NCBI GenBank assembly: GCA_009363875.1
Contig: CM018680.1
Coordinates: 62,841,279-62,905,278 of the forward strand
Reading direction: 5' to 3'
Length of the DNA stretch: 64,000 bases
From: Mikania micrantha
Lineage: Eukaryota; Streptophyta; Magnoliopsida; Asterales; Asteraceae
This document shows positions 40,947 through 51,218 of this stretch, piece after piece. The notes below the pieces were generated by a model. It did not search any database, was not told where the DNA came from, and worked only from the letters and a program-made list of their open reading frames with translations. The translations under genes and the position numbers were made by a program. Each line of letters begins with the position of its first letter. The stretch's first letter is position 1.

Positions 40947-43670
40947 ATGGCTGCTCTAAACAAACATGATACAGAAAATGGCACTCTCAACAAGCCACCA
41001 ATGTTTACACCTGAAGATTTTGACACCTGGAAAGTCAGAATGGAAGGATTCATCAGGAATCAAGACTTCAAGCTTTGGAAATCTATTCTTGAAGGTCCTT
41101 ACGTTCCCACAATTGCTGCGGCTGGAGCTGGAGGACCTGCAGTACCAAAAGATCCATCTATGTATTCAGACGAAGATTACAAGAAGATGGAAGTTGACTC
41201 TAAAGCTCTCTGGCTCATTCAGATGTCAATACCTAACTCTATTATACATGCATTCAAGAAATGCAAATCTGCTCAAGAACTGTGGAACTCCTTGAAGCAG
41301 ATGTATGAAGGTTCAGATGATGTCAAAGAGAACAAGAAGGATATGCTGAAACAAAAGTTTGAGAACTTTTGTCAACAAAACAATGAAAATATGTCTTCAC
41401 AGTACCTAAGGTATGTCCAACTTGTGAATGATTTGGCATCTGCAGGTGTAACTCTGGATAATCAAGACGTGCTCAGAAAATTTCTGAGATCTCTTCCAAA
41501 GGCATGGAACATTTACTCGGTAACAATCAGAAGAACAGAAAATCTGAAGACTCTAACTCTGGGAGAGTTGTTCGGTATTCTCAGTGCCTATCAGATGGAA
41601 CTGGATGTCCAAGAATCTAAAGCCTTCCATTCACCATCAGGTTCAGCTGCTCTTCATGCACCCATCAACAATTCTCCATATCAAAGTTTCCAACCCATCT
41701 ACCATCCTACATCCATACCCAATGTCACACTTCCTGAAACCTTAACTTCATCAAATTCACTCCCAAATCATCTCTCAAACCCAACTTCACTACCAACGTC
41801 TGGGCAAGGAGCTTTAGTAACTGAAGAAACAAACTACTTTCAGTTATGTCAAGAAGATCTGGAAGGAATCCCTGCTGATGATTTAGAAGAAATGGACATA
41901 AATTATCAGATGGCCATGATTTCTTTCAGAGCAAAGAAATTTTATCAGAGAACAGGGAGGCAGTTCAAGAAACATAACATGAAAACAGGTTTTGGACTGG
42001 ATAAATCCAAAATCAGATGCTACAACTGTCAGCAGCTTGGTCACTTTGCAAGAGAATGCAAAGCACCAAGGAATCAGCCAGCAACAGGAGAGAGGCAAAT
42101 TAACCAGCAAGCAACAAATCAAACCTTCAATGCAAATATTGCTGAGCATCATGATTTCTCAGACTGGAGTTTTCAAGCAGAAGATGCCTCCATTTCCAAC
42201 AGTGCTTTGATGGCAGATGACTCATCCTCCTCAAACAAGGTAAATAATAAAATGTGCTCACCTGAATGCTCAGAAACATTAACTATTTATAAAAAGATAA
42301 ATTCTCAACTCTGTAATGAGCTTGAGTCTTTACAAGTTGTCAAGGCAAATTTCTTTGAGGTTGAAAGAAATTACAAAGAAAAGATTGATGAAATGGAGAA
42401 AACTATTTCAAGTTTAAAACATGAAGACACTAATAAACAGTGTCAGATTAAAAATCTTTTAGAAAGACTAACCACTGCCAAGACTGAACTTGTATTGGCT
42501 GAGTCTTACAGAGACAAATTTCTAAGCCAAGGTGAAAAATATGAAAAACTTTTCAGGATGAGCAGCACAACTGAATTGGTAAATAAACATAGGGCTGGTT
42601 TGGGATATAACAAAGTAGAACCTCCATCTGCTTATACTTCCATAGCAGATGTTAGGTGTAAACCACTAGTTGATCTTGTGTATAATGAGGTATTGGATAT
42701 ACACAAGGTGGTTCAAACGGATAATCTTTCTAATCCAAGTACCTCAACATGCTCAGATGAGGATGATATTTCTATTAAACCAGTAAAAGAAAAACAAGCT
42801 TTGAAAATTAAGAAACAAAATAAGAAAACTAAGAAACATTCAACAGTTTTTATCAAAGCTAAGACCACAGAAAATATCTCCTCAGATGAGTATGTGACTT
42901 GCCCGTCTGACAAGTCAAAAAGAGGTAGATCAATGGAGAGAAAGATCAATTCTCCAGGGAAACAGGCAAAGTCTAAGACTAACAAGTATGTTGGAACATC
43001 CAAATCATCACTCTCTGAGGATCAAAGCTCAGACTTCGTTAAAGGGAATAAGAAGCCAAACTCTCCAAACAATCAAATTATATGTCTGATGTGCGGTGAA
43101 AAGAATCATTTTGCTGCTGATTGCTTCTATAATCCAAGAAGTAGAATTTCCTCAAAATCACAGGGAATAGGAAGAAAGAATAGTTGGAGTAAGTCATCTA
43201 CTTCCTCGGAAGAACAGAGAAGAAATCCAGTCAAGAAGGTATCGGAAGCAAGTACATCCAATAACAGGAAGAAACAAAACAAAAAGGCTTCCGAAAAGAA
43301 TGCATTTGAAGCAAAGAAAAAGGAAGCTTCCGAAAGAAAAGGAACCTCGGAAGCTCATCAAAGGAATGCTTTCAACAAACAAAAGAAATCATCCTTCTTC
43401 GGAAGAAGAGCATCGGAAGCAAAGAAAAGGGAAGCTTCCGATAGAAAAGGAAAAGTAGCTTCCGATGACTATCAAAAGAAACAAAGTCTTCCGACAACTC
43501 AAAAGACAAAACAAGCATGGAAGAAGAAGGAATCAACTGATAAGCCATCACCCGCATCAGAAGCAGCCACATCATCTGTCCCACCTAGGATGATGTCAAA
43601 GAAATTTACTTACAATGATGCAAATGGTAAACCCAAGACCACATGGGCTTGGGTTCCCATCAGAAACTAA
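40947..43670 (+). CDS. gag: Copia Gag, 907 aa, intact
   Basis: It opens with ATG 103 bp after the PBS. Residues about 25-240 form the copia gag core (FTPEDFDTWKVRMEGFIRNQ near the start, LRKFLRSLPKAWNIYSVTI later). A CCHC knuckle starts at Cys 358 (CYNCQQLGHFAREC) and a second at Cys 713 (CLMCGEKNHFAADC). A coiled-coil-like stretch lies between them at about 455-540. The tail (about 740-880) is Lys/Ser/Glu/Ala-rich and repetitive (ASEKNAFEAKKKEASE), coded by sequence full of CGGAAG/CTTCCGA motifs. It would form particles and bind element RNA. It is much longer than a simple copia gag, in line with Sireviruses. The stop is TAA at 43668, with pol continuing in the same frame. Confidence 0.93.
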   Translation: MAALNKHDTENGTLNKPPMFTPEDFDTWKVRMEGFIRNQDFKLWKSILEGPYVPTIAAAGAGGPAVPKDPSMYSDEDYKKMEVDSKALWLIQMSIPNSIIHAFKKCKSAQELWNSLKQMYEGSDDVKENKKDMLKQKFENFCQQNNENMSSQYLRYVQLVNDLASAGVTLDNQDVLRKFLRSLPKAWNIYSVTIRRTENLKTLTLGELFGILSAYQMELDVQESKAFHSPSGSAALHAPINNSPYQSFQPIYHPTSIPNVTLPETLTSSNSLPNHLSNPTSLPTSGQGALVTEETNYFQLCQEDLEGIPADDLEEMDINYQMAMISFRAKKFYQRTGRQFKKHNMKTGFGLDKSKIRCYNCQQLGHFARECKAPRNQPATGERQINQQATNQTFNANIAEHHDFSDWSFQAEDASISNSALMADDSSSSNKVNNKMCSPECSETLTIYKKINSQLCNELESLQVVKANFFEVERNYKEKIDEMEKTISSLKHEDTNKQCQIKNLLERLTTAKTELVLAESYRDKFLSQGEKYEKLFRMSSTTELVNKHRAGLGYNKVEPPSAYTSIADVRCKPLVDLVYNEVLDIHKVVQTDNLSNPSTSTCSDEDDISIKPVKEKQALKIKKQNKKTKKHSTVFIKAKTTENISSDEYVTCPSDKSKRGRSMERKINSPGKQAKSKTNKYVGTSKSSLSEDQSSDFVKGNKKPNSPNNQIICLMCGEKNHFAADCFYNPRSRISSKSQGIGRKNSWSKSSTSSEEQRRNPVKKVSEASTSNNRKKQNKKASEKNAFEAKKKEASERKGTSEAHQRNAFNKQKKSSFFGRRASEAKKREASDRKGKVASDDYQKKQSLPTTQKTKQAWKKKESTDKPSPASEAATSSVPPRMMSKKFTYNDANGKPKTTWAWVPIRN

Positions 43671-46600
43671 CTCACTTCTGGTCATGTGCAGGGACAGCAG
43701 GAATCAAAAGGCAACTTGTGGATAGTTGACAGTGGCTGCTCCAGGCACATGACAGGCAACAAGACCCTCTTGCACAAATATGAACCATTCTTTGGCGGGT
43801 CTGTTGCTTTTGGAAGTGATCCAGTAGAGGTTACATAACAGGTAGAGGCACAATCACAAATGGTAAGGTAAGCTTTGAGAATGTACATTTTGTAAAAGAA
43901 CTTAACTACAATTTACTAAGTGTATCACAGGTGTGTGATCAAAAGCATAACATGTTGTTTACTGAGCATGAATGCATTGTCCTGAAACCAGGATTTGTGA
44001 TACCAAATGATCAAATTCTACTCAGAGCTCCAAGAAGAAATAACATGTATATGCTAGATATGAGCACAGCTGCACCTCTTAGTAATATAAGCTGCTTTGT
44101 CTCAAAAGCTTCACTTGATGAATCATCACTTTGGCATAGAAGACTCTGTCATGTAAACCTCAAAAATATGAATAAACTGGTCAAAAATAATTTAGTAACT
44201 GGTTAACCAACAAAAGAATTCATATGTGTTGATAAATGTGTTGCATGCTTAAAGGGTAAGCAGCACAAGTTATCTCATTATGCCAAAGAGATAAATTCAA
44301 TTACCACAGTCCTTCATTTACTACATATGGACTTGTTTGGTCCCACAAGTGTTAAAAGTCTTGGTAGAAAATCATACAGCTTGGTGGTTACTGATGATTT
44401 CTCTCGGTATACCTGGGTGTTTTTCTTAAATACCAAGGATGAAACTGCCGAAATCCTAAAGTCATTTATACTCAGGGTGGAGAATGAAAGTGACCATCAT
44501 GTAAAAATAATCAGGTCAGATCAAGGAACAGAATTCAAGAATCATGTTTTAAATTCTTTTTGTGAATCTAAAGGTATCACAAGACAATTTAGTGCTCCTA
44601 GAACTCCACAACAAAATGGTGTCGCTGAGAGAAGGAATAGGACACTAATTGAGGCTGCAAGAACCATGTTGTCTGATGCCAAACTTCCAATAACTTTTTG
44701 GGCAGAAGCAGTCAACACTGCCTGTTATGTCCAAAATAGAATATTGGTAGTTAAGTCACATGGCATGACTCCTTATGAAATTTGGCATAAGAGAAAGCCA
44801 TTCATTGGATTTCTCAAACCATTTGGATGTCAATGCACCATCTTGAATACTAAAGATTACTTAGCCAAGTTTGCTGAGAAATCAGCAGAGGGCTACTTTG
44901 TTGGGTACTCTTCAAATGCTAAAGCGTATAGAGTATACATCAAAGCATCCAGAGTTATTGAAGAGTCTGCAAATGTTCAGTTCAATGAACATACTCTCAA
45001 TAAACCTGGAACCGGCCCTGATTGGTTGTTTGATCTTGATAGTTTTACATCTGCATTTAATCTGGTGAAAGAGTATGTTCCAGTTTCACAGTCAGCTACC
45101 ACAGACACCTCCAAAGGCTCAAGAGAAGATGACTTTCGTGTTGAACTGCCAATAGCTTCAAGACAAAACTTGGCAGAATCCACTTCAACACAAAATGATG
45201 TGTCACAGTCTGAGACAATCAACACATCTCAGGCAGGTCCTTCAATTGAAGCTGCTTCTAATTCACAACATCAAGAAGAAGTAGGAAGTCCTTCAGCAGA
45301 GGAAAATTCTCTGGAAACCACTACTCCCAGAGAAAACCAACCCACAACAGTCCAAACTTTGAATCCACATGATCTGCCAGAAATCCAGCTTGAGGTGGTT
45401 CTTCCTAACCTTGAGTCACTCAACGTGGATGAATCTTCTCAACTGGATGTGATTCCAAGGACTCGAATTCACACCACTCATCCAGTTGAAAACATCATTG
45501 GCAATGTAGAAGAAGGTGTCAGAACTAGAAGCTCTATACATGAAGCAAATGTTTGCTTGTTTTCTTGCTTTCTATCCCAAATAGAGCCTAAGAAGGTTGC
45601 AGAGGCTTTAAAAGATAACAGTTGGGTAGAAGCTATGCAAGAAGAGCTTCTTCAGTTTCAAAGACAAGGAGTTTGGAAAACTTGCCCTTTGCCTAAAGGA
45701 AAGTATGCCATTGGAGCCAAATGGGTGTTCAGAAACAAGAAAGATGACAAAGGTGTTGTCATCAAGAACAAAGCAAGATTGGTTGTTCAGGGATACACTC
45801 AAGAGGAAGGCATTGACTATGATGAAGTCTTTGCACCTGTTGCCAGAATTGAAGCTATTAGAATATTTTTGGCATTTGCAGCTGCAAAAGATTTCAAAGT
45901 GTTTCAGATGGATGTTAAAAGTGCCTTTCTTTATGGAAAAATTGATGAAGAAGTATATGTGTGCCAACCTCCAGGATTTGAAGATCCAAAGTTTCCTGAT
46001 CATGTCTGTAAGCTTGATAAGGCTCTTTATGGGTTGCATCAAGCTCCCAGAAAATGGTATGAAAATTTATCTTCTTTTCTGTTGGCAAACAAATTCAAGA
46101 GAGGAACAATTGATAAAACTCTCTTTTTCAAGAAGTCTAATCAACATATCATGCTAGTTCAAATCTATGTTGATGACATTATCTTTGGTTCTACTAATGA
46201 ATCTCTCTGCAAGGAGTTTGAATCACTAATGAAATCCAAATTTGAGATGAGTTCAATGGGAGAACTCACCTTCTTTCTTGGATTACAAGTGAAACAAACT
46301 CCTACAGGGATTTTCATTAGTCAATCAAAATATGTCAAGGACATTCTTGAAAGATTCAAGCTTTCTGATTGCAAAGCTCTGGGAACTCCTATGTCCAAAA
46401 CAACATCACTTAGCCCTGATCTTGAGGGGAGGATGTTGATCAGCACCAGTACAGAGCAATGATAGGCTCTTTGATGTATCTCACAGCAAGCAGGCCAGAT
46501 ATCATGTTTGCAACTTGTGTGTGTGCAAGATTTCAGGCTAATCCCAAAGTCTCTCATATGCTGGCTGTAAAAAGAATCTTTAGATACCTCAAAGGAGCAC

Positions 46601-47109
46601 CAAGTCTAGGATTATGGTATCCTAGAAATGAAGACTTCCAGTTCATGGCTTATACAGACAGTGATTATGGGGGTTGCAACATCAGCAAGAAATCCACATC
46701 AGGAGGATGTCAATTTCTTGGATCCAGGATTGTGTCTTGGCAATGCAAGAAACAGTCATGTGTTTCTACTTCTACTGCAGAGGCTGAATATATAGCTGCT
46801 TCTAGCTGCTGTGCACAAGTCATCTGGATCCAGAATCAGATGAAGGATTATGGAGTAGATCTGTTCAATACTCCTATTCAGATAGACAATTCCAGTGCAA
46901 TCTCCATCACCAATAATCCTGTCAAGCATTCCAAGACCAAGCACATTGACATCAGATACCATTTCATCAGAGATTGTGCAGAAAAGAAGTTGATTCATTT
47001 GGTCAAAGTTGATTCAGAAAACAATTTGGCAGATCTCTTCACAAAGGCGTTTGATGAAGGAAGATTCAGGTACTTAATAACATCCATTGGGATGATCAAC
47101 TTTGAATAA
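43671..47109 (+). pseudogene. pol: Copia Pol (PR-INT-RT-RH), broken at several points
   Basis: Protease starts in the gag frame right after the gag stop, with active site DSGCSRHMTG (Asp near 43728). A frameshift at about 43826-43836 brings a stop. The next segment (to 44206) has the integrase zinc region (LWHRRLCHVNLKNMNKL) and ends at a nonsense codon at 44204. From 44207 the frame runs to 46462: integrase core Asps at 44330 and 44519 and Glu at 44627 (NGVAERRNRTLIE), then RT with KARLVVQGYTQ and YVDD (Asps at 46172 and 46175). A second frameshift near 46425-46440 moves RNase H (AYTDSDYGG, STAEAEYIAASSC) into the segment 46459-47109. The catalytic residues themselves are preserved. No intact polyprotein can be made. 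Confidence 0.93.
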
Positions 47110-47710
47110 ATGTACTGACAAGGAATAAATAATTCTTCGGAACATAAACTTAACTTATCTTCCGATGAGTAACTACTCAGCAGAAGATAGGTTAAGTCTT
47201 CGGAAGCATTATTTCTTCCTTAGTCGGAAGATCTCACACTTCAGAAGCTAAATTACCTTCTGAAGTAATACTCTTCCGATACATTATCTTCGGAAGCATA
47301 GGCTTCTCAAGGTACTCTTCAGAAGAAAGTGTCTTCCGAAGAACATTTTGCCTAATGAATTATCTAACATTTCAGAAGCAGTGCTTCCGACAGTATAAAT
47401 TTTATACTTCGGAAGCACATCTCTTCTGAACACTTTTGGTCTAATAAACTCCACTTTTGGTCTAATAAGCTGCTTCCGAAAGTCACTTCTTCGGAAGCAC
47501 CTCAGTCAGAGAAAATTAATTGTGAAACCAGCTGTCATCGGAAGACCTTTTTCTGACATCCGGATCTCAAATTTAATGTGTCTATATATTAAATGCTGAA
47601 ATCCGAAGGTATATAAAGGTTCCCGCTCATTCGCATTCTCACAAACCGTTTCACTTTGAAATCTTCCTTTCTTTGAACTCCCAATTTGTGCCCTAAAATC
47701 ACAAACTGCC
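47110..47710 (+). promoter_or_regulatory. Intergenic control region before the extra ORF: CTTCGGAAG motif array and TATA box
   Basis: About a dozen copies or near copies of CTTCGGAAG/CTTCCGA lie between 47130 and 47600 (for example near 47191, 47301, 47332, 47384, 47407, 47490). A TATA box TATATAAAGG at 47610-47619 follows, about 95 bp before the ATG of the extra ORF, with a pyrimidine-rich leader. The same motifs are dense upstream of the LTR TATA box. Seen directly: motif density and TATA. Inferred: a separate promoter. Confidence 0.55.
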
Positions 47711-50700
47711 ATGGATCTTCTTGCTTTCAAACCTGCTCACAATGTACCTGCGGAGTTATCAGCAGAGCATGATATCGACTTCGCACCGATCATCTCCTTT
47801 CTTCAAAGGAGCAGGTATTTCTTTGCGCTAACCATTCAGCCCCTGGTGTATGAATCTCATCACCAACAGTTCTGGGCATCTTGTTCTGTTTCCTCGTCTT
47901 CCAATGGTCGGTCTCTGGTAGCCACCATTGATGCTCATCCTATCGCTATTTCTGTGGAGACCATCTGTCGGCATCTTAAACTGAATGATGCCGGTGGAAA
48001 GGTTTCATTCACAAAGGATGAGGTAGCATTGACATTTCAGTCAATGGGGTACGAAGGTCCTCTCCCTTCAACAACCTATTTGAAGGGTCGAGTGTCCTAT
48101 AATTACAAGTACCTCATACATGTGTTTTTACATTGTCTTTCAAATAAATCTGGTGGTTGGGACCAAGTTCCATCTGATTTAGCTTCGGCTATTCATGGCT
48201 TGGTTTCTAATCAACTGTTTAACTTTTCTGCTTTTATTTTTAATAATTTGGTTGACAACATCACGTCACCAAAGAAATTTTGTATGTATCCCAGTTTTTT
48301 GCAACACATTTTTAATGAAGAGTTGGGAACTTCCCTTTCTCTAACTGGGAATACTTACAAAATGCCCTTGGTCTCTTCCAAGGTTTTTGTGCAACTCAAG
48401 AAGAAGAGTGCTCAGTTCTCTGGGACATTCACTCCTCTTCTTCCCTCTATGGAGTCCACTGCTCCAGAAGGTGACAGCTCTGTTAACCCCACAGATGCTG
48501 AACCCACACCTTCCACTTTTGTTCCCCACCCCATAAAAGTCACTTACAAACGCAAACGAAACCCTGTGCAACTCTCTACAGTTGCTCAGGCTCCTTCTAC
48601 TGAACCCACAAAGAAAAAGGTTAAAAGAACTGCTCAGGGCACAGTTCCACCTAAGGTGCAAGCCACACCTGTTGTCTTTCCACAGGTTCTTCCTCTGGAA
48701 CCTGTGGCTGCCCTTAACCAGCCTGCAAGCCCTCAGAATATGTCACCACACATATCTGAGAATATTCAAAGGGATGCACCCATAGTTGAGTCTGCTTCTC
48801 ATGAAGCAACTTCATTAGATCAGAGACTGTCTCCCAAGTCTCCAGGTTTGTATCATCCAGAAATGCCCCCCACCCATACTATTACCCAGGCTCAAGGAGC
48901 TTCTACAGTACTTGTGGATGAACCACTCTCTCCCACTACCCAATCCTTAATGAGAGTGGTGACACAGTTACAGGCAAAGTTCCCTGACCCAGAGCCTATT
49001 CACTCAGAGGTTGGCCCCAGTAGTTATGAAGGGGTCAATGCAGGTGAGGCTGCCACTACTGTTGATCTTAATAAAGATCCACAGGACAGTGGTACAGGCA
49101 ATAGGACCTCACCTGTGGCAACCTATGTTGGGGAGGACTTCTTTGAAGCCCTTCTCAATGAAGGGAATCCAGGGTGCCAAGAACCCACTTCTGGTGGTGG
49201 AGGTGCAGGAGCTCGGCTCAGTACTCCATCGCCCAAGGATTCCACTCCTGTGGATGAGGGCACACACAATCAGGAATTGACGGCCACCATAACTTCCCTC
49301 CAAGCCAGGGTAGCTCTTTTGGAAGCTGAGGTGTCTAACCTGCGGCTGGAGATCCAAACCAAAGATGCAACCATTCTGGATCTCAGGAGGCGTCCACCCG
49401 TTATTCTACATCCTTTTCATCCTGATCCTGATGTTACCACCTTCACATCCCCTGATGCTACCAAAAAGGGGGAGAATGTACCACCTGCGGGGTCAGGATC
49501 AGAAGCAAGAGAAGAGGAGGGTGCACAGGAAGTTAATCCATCCCTAGTCACTTTGACTGCTGAATGGGATGACTTCTTGGGTACTTACTTTCAAGTATCT
49601 TCTACTTCCTCTTCTTCTGCTTCTGAGGATACAAGGGAGGTTGCCAAAGAGACTGATCAGCAAACATCAAATTTCTCTTTGGAACCTCAGTCCCCTCTTG
49701 GGACTAAGTCTCCTTCTGAGACTGCAGCTCAGGTTGCCATGGAAGACACCACACAAGAAGAACAAATTTCCATGGAACCTGTGTCCTCTTCTAGGACAGT
49801 AGCTGCTGAAGACCTCTCCTCCATTCTTGAGCTCTCTGTGGAAACTAACAAGGAGGCATTTAAGGTGGTTGGTCAACCGGAGGGGGCAGTGAATGCTAAG
49901 GTTAACTCCGAAGCTGCAGCTGCCTCCGAAGGCCCAGTCATCCTGGATGTTTCCTCCACAGAGGAGCTACATGCCAATGAACCAGCTGGTGAGGCAACAG
50001 GAGACTTCTCCTCTGGGGCAAAAATAACTGCTGATGACAAAGGAAAAAGAAAGCTAACCCCAGAGGAGGAAGCAGAACAGGAGGAGAGGAGACCAAAGAA
50101 AACAAAGGGCCGACCAAATACCTCTCAAGATGAAGAACGAGTGAGACTTTCTGCCTTGCTCGAAGAGAGAGGCTATGACTTCGATGAAGTATGGCTCTGG
50201 TCGGTACCTCAAATGGCTGCCGAGTTGGACAAGGTGCAGCAGCAAGAACAGGATGCTTCTGCCACCAAGACTCAAACTGTCCTTTCCAAGAAGCAAAAGG
50301 AGAAGGCCTACAGAGACAAATCAAAGGCCTTTCTCCTGGAATATGGCTTCCATGCTCGGCAGCTAGGCCCTATGAAGAACTCGACCATGGATATGCACAT
50401 CCGAGATATCAAGGCTAAAATTGCCAGAGGTGAGTTACTTCCAATTGAACAGATAAGGGCTCAAAAGGCAAGCCTAATGAGAGGCTTAGGTTTAGGGGGA
50501 GGAGCTAGAATAGAAATGCCCAACATGTTCCCCCTAAATCCTAAAGAAGAACAAATAACTCCTCCATCAAGCCCATCTATGAAGACAAAAGTGCCTGATC
50601 CTGAGAAACAATCTATGGCAGATGAGAGGAGTTCAAGTCCTCCAAGAACTGAGGCTGCAGGCCCAGAACCCACTGCAAGAACAGAAGATGCAGTGGGATC

Positions 50701-51187
50701 CAATGTGGAGGATCAACAGGCCAGAGAACAGAGGAGTGAAGCCATGGCTCAAAACAGACCAAGATTCATAAGAAGAAAGAGCATGGCTAAAAGGAAAAAG
50801 AAAACAAAAACTATCCCTTTCAACTCTGAGCCTGATGCATCCCTCTCAGTACCTAAAGTCACATCTGAAGCAACTCCTGAAACTACACAAACCCAAGAAG
50901 ACATGAGGGATATCAGCAGACTAATGCATGAGCATTCATACATCCCCTTGGTAAATTGGAGCTTCAATGCACAAGAAAGGATATTCATCCTCACCGACTA
51001 CAGTGGAGAAATAAAATTGGTGGATCTTTTGCATCTAATGATGTTGGCAAAACCCTATATATTTGATCTAGATAAGCTCCCTCTCAATAATCCTGACAAT
51101 GGAGCAGATGGGAGGTCAGCCATAAGATTGATTAGAAAAAGGGCACAGGTACTGAGGGGTACATGGAAGCCAAGGTTTATTCCTTAG
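47711..51187 (+). CDS. Sirevirus-like extra ORF, 1158 aa, function unknown
   Basis: An uninterrupted ORF lies between pol and the 3' LTR. Residues 1-240 form a folded-looking domain (AISVETICRHLKLNDAGG, FLHCLSNKSGGWDQVPSDLA, KKFCMYPSFLQHIFNEEL). I recall it as widespread in composite-family retroelement ORFs, sometimes mislabelled synaptobrevin/longin-like. Residues 250-520 are Pro/Ser/Thr-rich. A coiled coil lies at about 522-560 (LQARVALLEAEVSNLRLEIQ). Basic/acidic clusters lie at about 776-805 and 1016-1034 (FIRRKSMAKRKKKTKT), possible nuclear localisation signals. A conserved-looking C-terminal domain lies at about 1075-1158. No signal peptide or transmembrane segment is evident, so the 'env-like' label often used for Sirevirus third ORFs is not supported. 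It remains open although pol is broken. Confidence 0.88.
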   Translation: MDLLAFKPAHNVPAELSAEHDIDFAPIISFLQRSRYFFALTIQPLVYESHHQQFWASCSVSSSSNGRSLVATIDAHPIAISVETICRHLKLNDAGGKVSFTKDEVALTFQSMGYEGPLPSTTYLKGRVSYNYKYLIHVFLHCLSNKSGGWDQVPSDLASAIHGLVSNQLFNFSAFIFNNLVDNITSPKKFCMYPSFLQHIFNEELGTSLSLTGNTYKMPLVSSKVFVQLKKKSAQFSGTFTPLLPSMESTAPEGDSSVNPTDAEPTPSTFVPHPIKVTYKRKRNPVQLSTVAQAPSTEPTKKKVKRTAQGTVPPKVQATPVVFPQVLPLEPVAALNQPASPQNMSPHISENIQRDAPIVESASHEATSLDQRLSPKSPGLYHPEMPPTHTITQAQGASTVLVDEPLSPTTQSLMRVVTQLQAKFPDPEPIHSEVGPSSYEGVNAGEAATTVDLNKDPQDSGTGNRTSPVATYVGEDFFEALLNEGNPGCQEPTSGGGGAGARLSTPSPKDSTPVDEGTHNQELTATITSLQARVALLEAEVSNLRLEIQTKDATILDLRRRPPVILHPFHPDPDVTTFTSPDATKKGENVPPAGSGSEAREEEGAQEVNPSLVTLTAEWDDFLGTYFQVSSTSSSSASEDTREVAKETDQQTSNFSLEPQSPLGTKSPSETAAQVAMEDTTQEEQISMEPVSSSRTVAAEDLSSILELSVETNKEAFKVVGQPEGAVNAKVNSEAAAASEGPVILDVSSTEELHANEPAGEATGDFSSGAKITADDKGKRKLTPEEEAEQEERRPKKTKGRPNTSQDEERVRLSALLEERGYDFDEVWLWSVPQMAAELDKVQQQEQDASATKTQTVLSKKQKEKAYRDKSKAFLLEYGFHARQLGPMKNSTMDMHIRDIKAKIARGELLPIEQIRAQKASLMRGLGLGGGARIEMPNMFPLNPKEEQITPPSSPSMKTKVPDPEKQSMADERSSSPPRTEAAGPEPTARTEDAVGSNVEDQQAREQRSEAMAQNRPRFIRRKSMAKRKKKTKTIPFNSEPDASLSVPKVTSEATPETTQTQEDMRDISRLMHEHSYIPLVNWSFNAQERIFILTDYSGEIKLVDLLHLMMLAKPYIFDLDKLPLNNPDNGADGRSAIRLIRKRAQVLRGTWKPRFIP

Positions 51188-51205
51188 AAGTTTTGGTAGC
51201 ATCAG

Positions 51206-51218
51206 CCTAGGGGGAGAC
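51206..51218 (+). promoter_or_regulatory. Polypurine tract before the copia 3' LTR
   Basis: GCCTAGGGGGAGAC directly precedes TGTAAAG; a GGGGGAGA core is typical of Sireviruses. Confidence 0.85.

Noticed and set aside
45608..46042. 144-aa minus-strand ORF opposite the copia RT
   Set aside because: It is the shadow of a conserved RT coding region in another frame; no independent domain.
47711..48450. Calling the N-terminal domain synaptobrevin/longin
   Set aside because: That label is, as I recall, an automatic annotation found on similar retroelement ORFs; I see no longin-specific or SNARE motif.
49938..50324. 128-aa minus-strand ORF opposite the extra copia ORF
   Set aside because: Leu/Ser/Pro-rich antisense shadow of a Glu/Lys-rich coding stretch.
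47711..51187. Calling the extra copia ORF an envelope gene
   Set aside because: No signal peptide, transmembrane segment or cleavage-site pattern is visible; only the genomic position resembles env.
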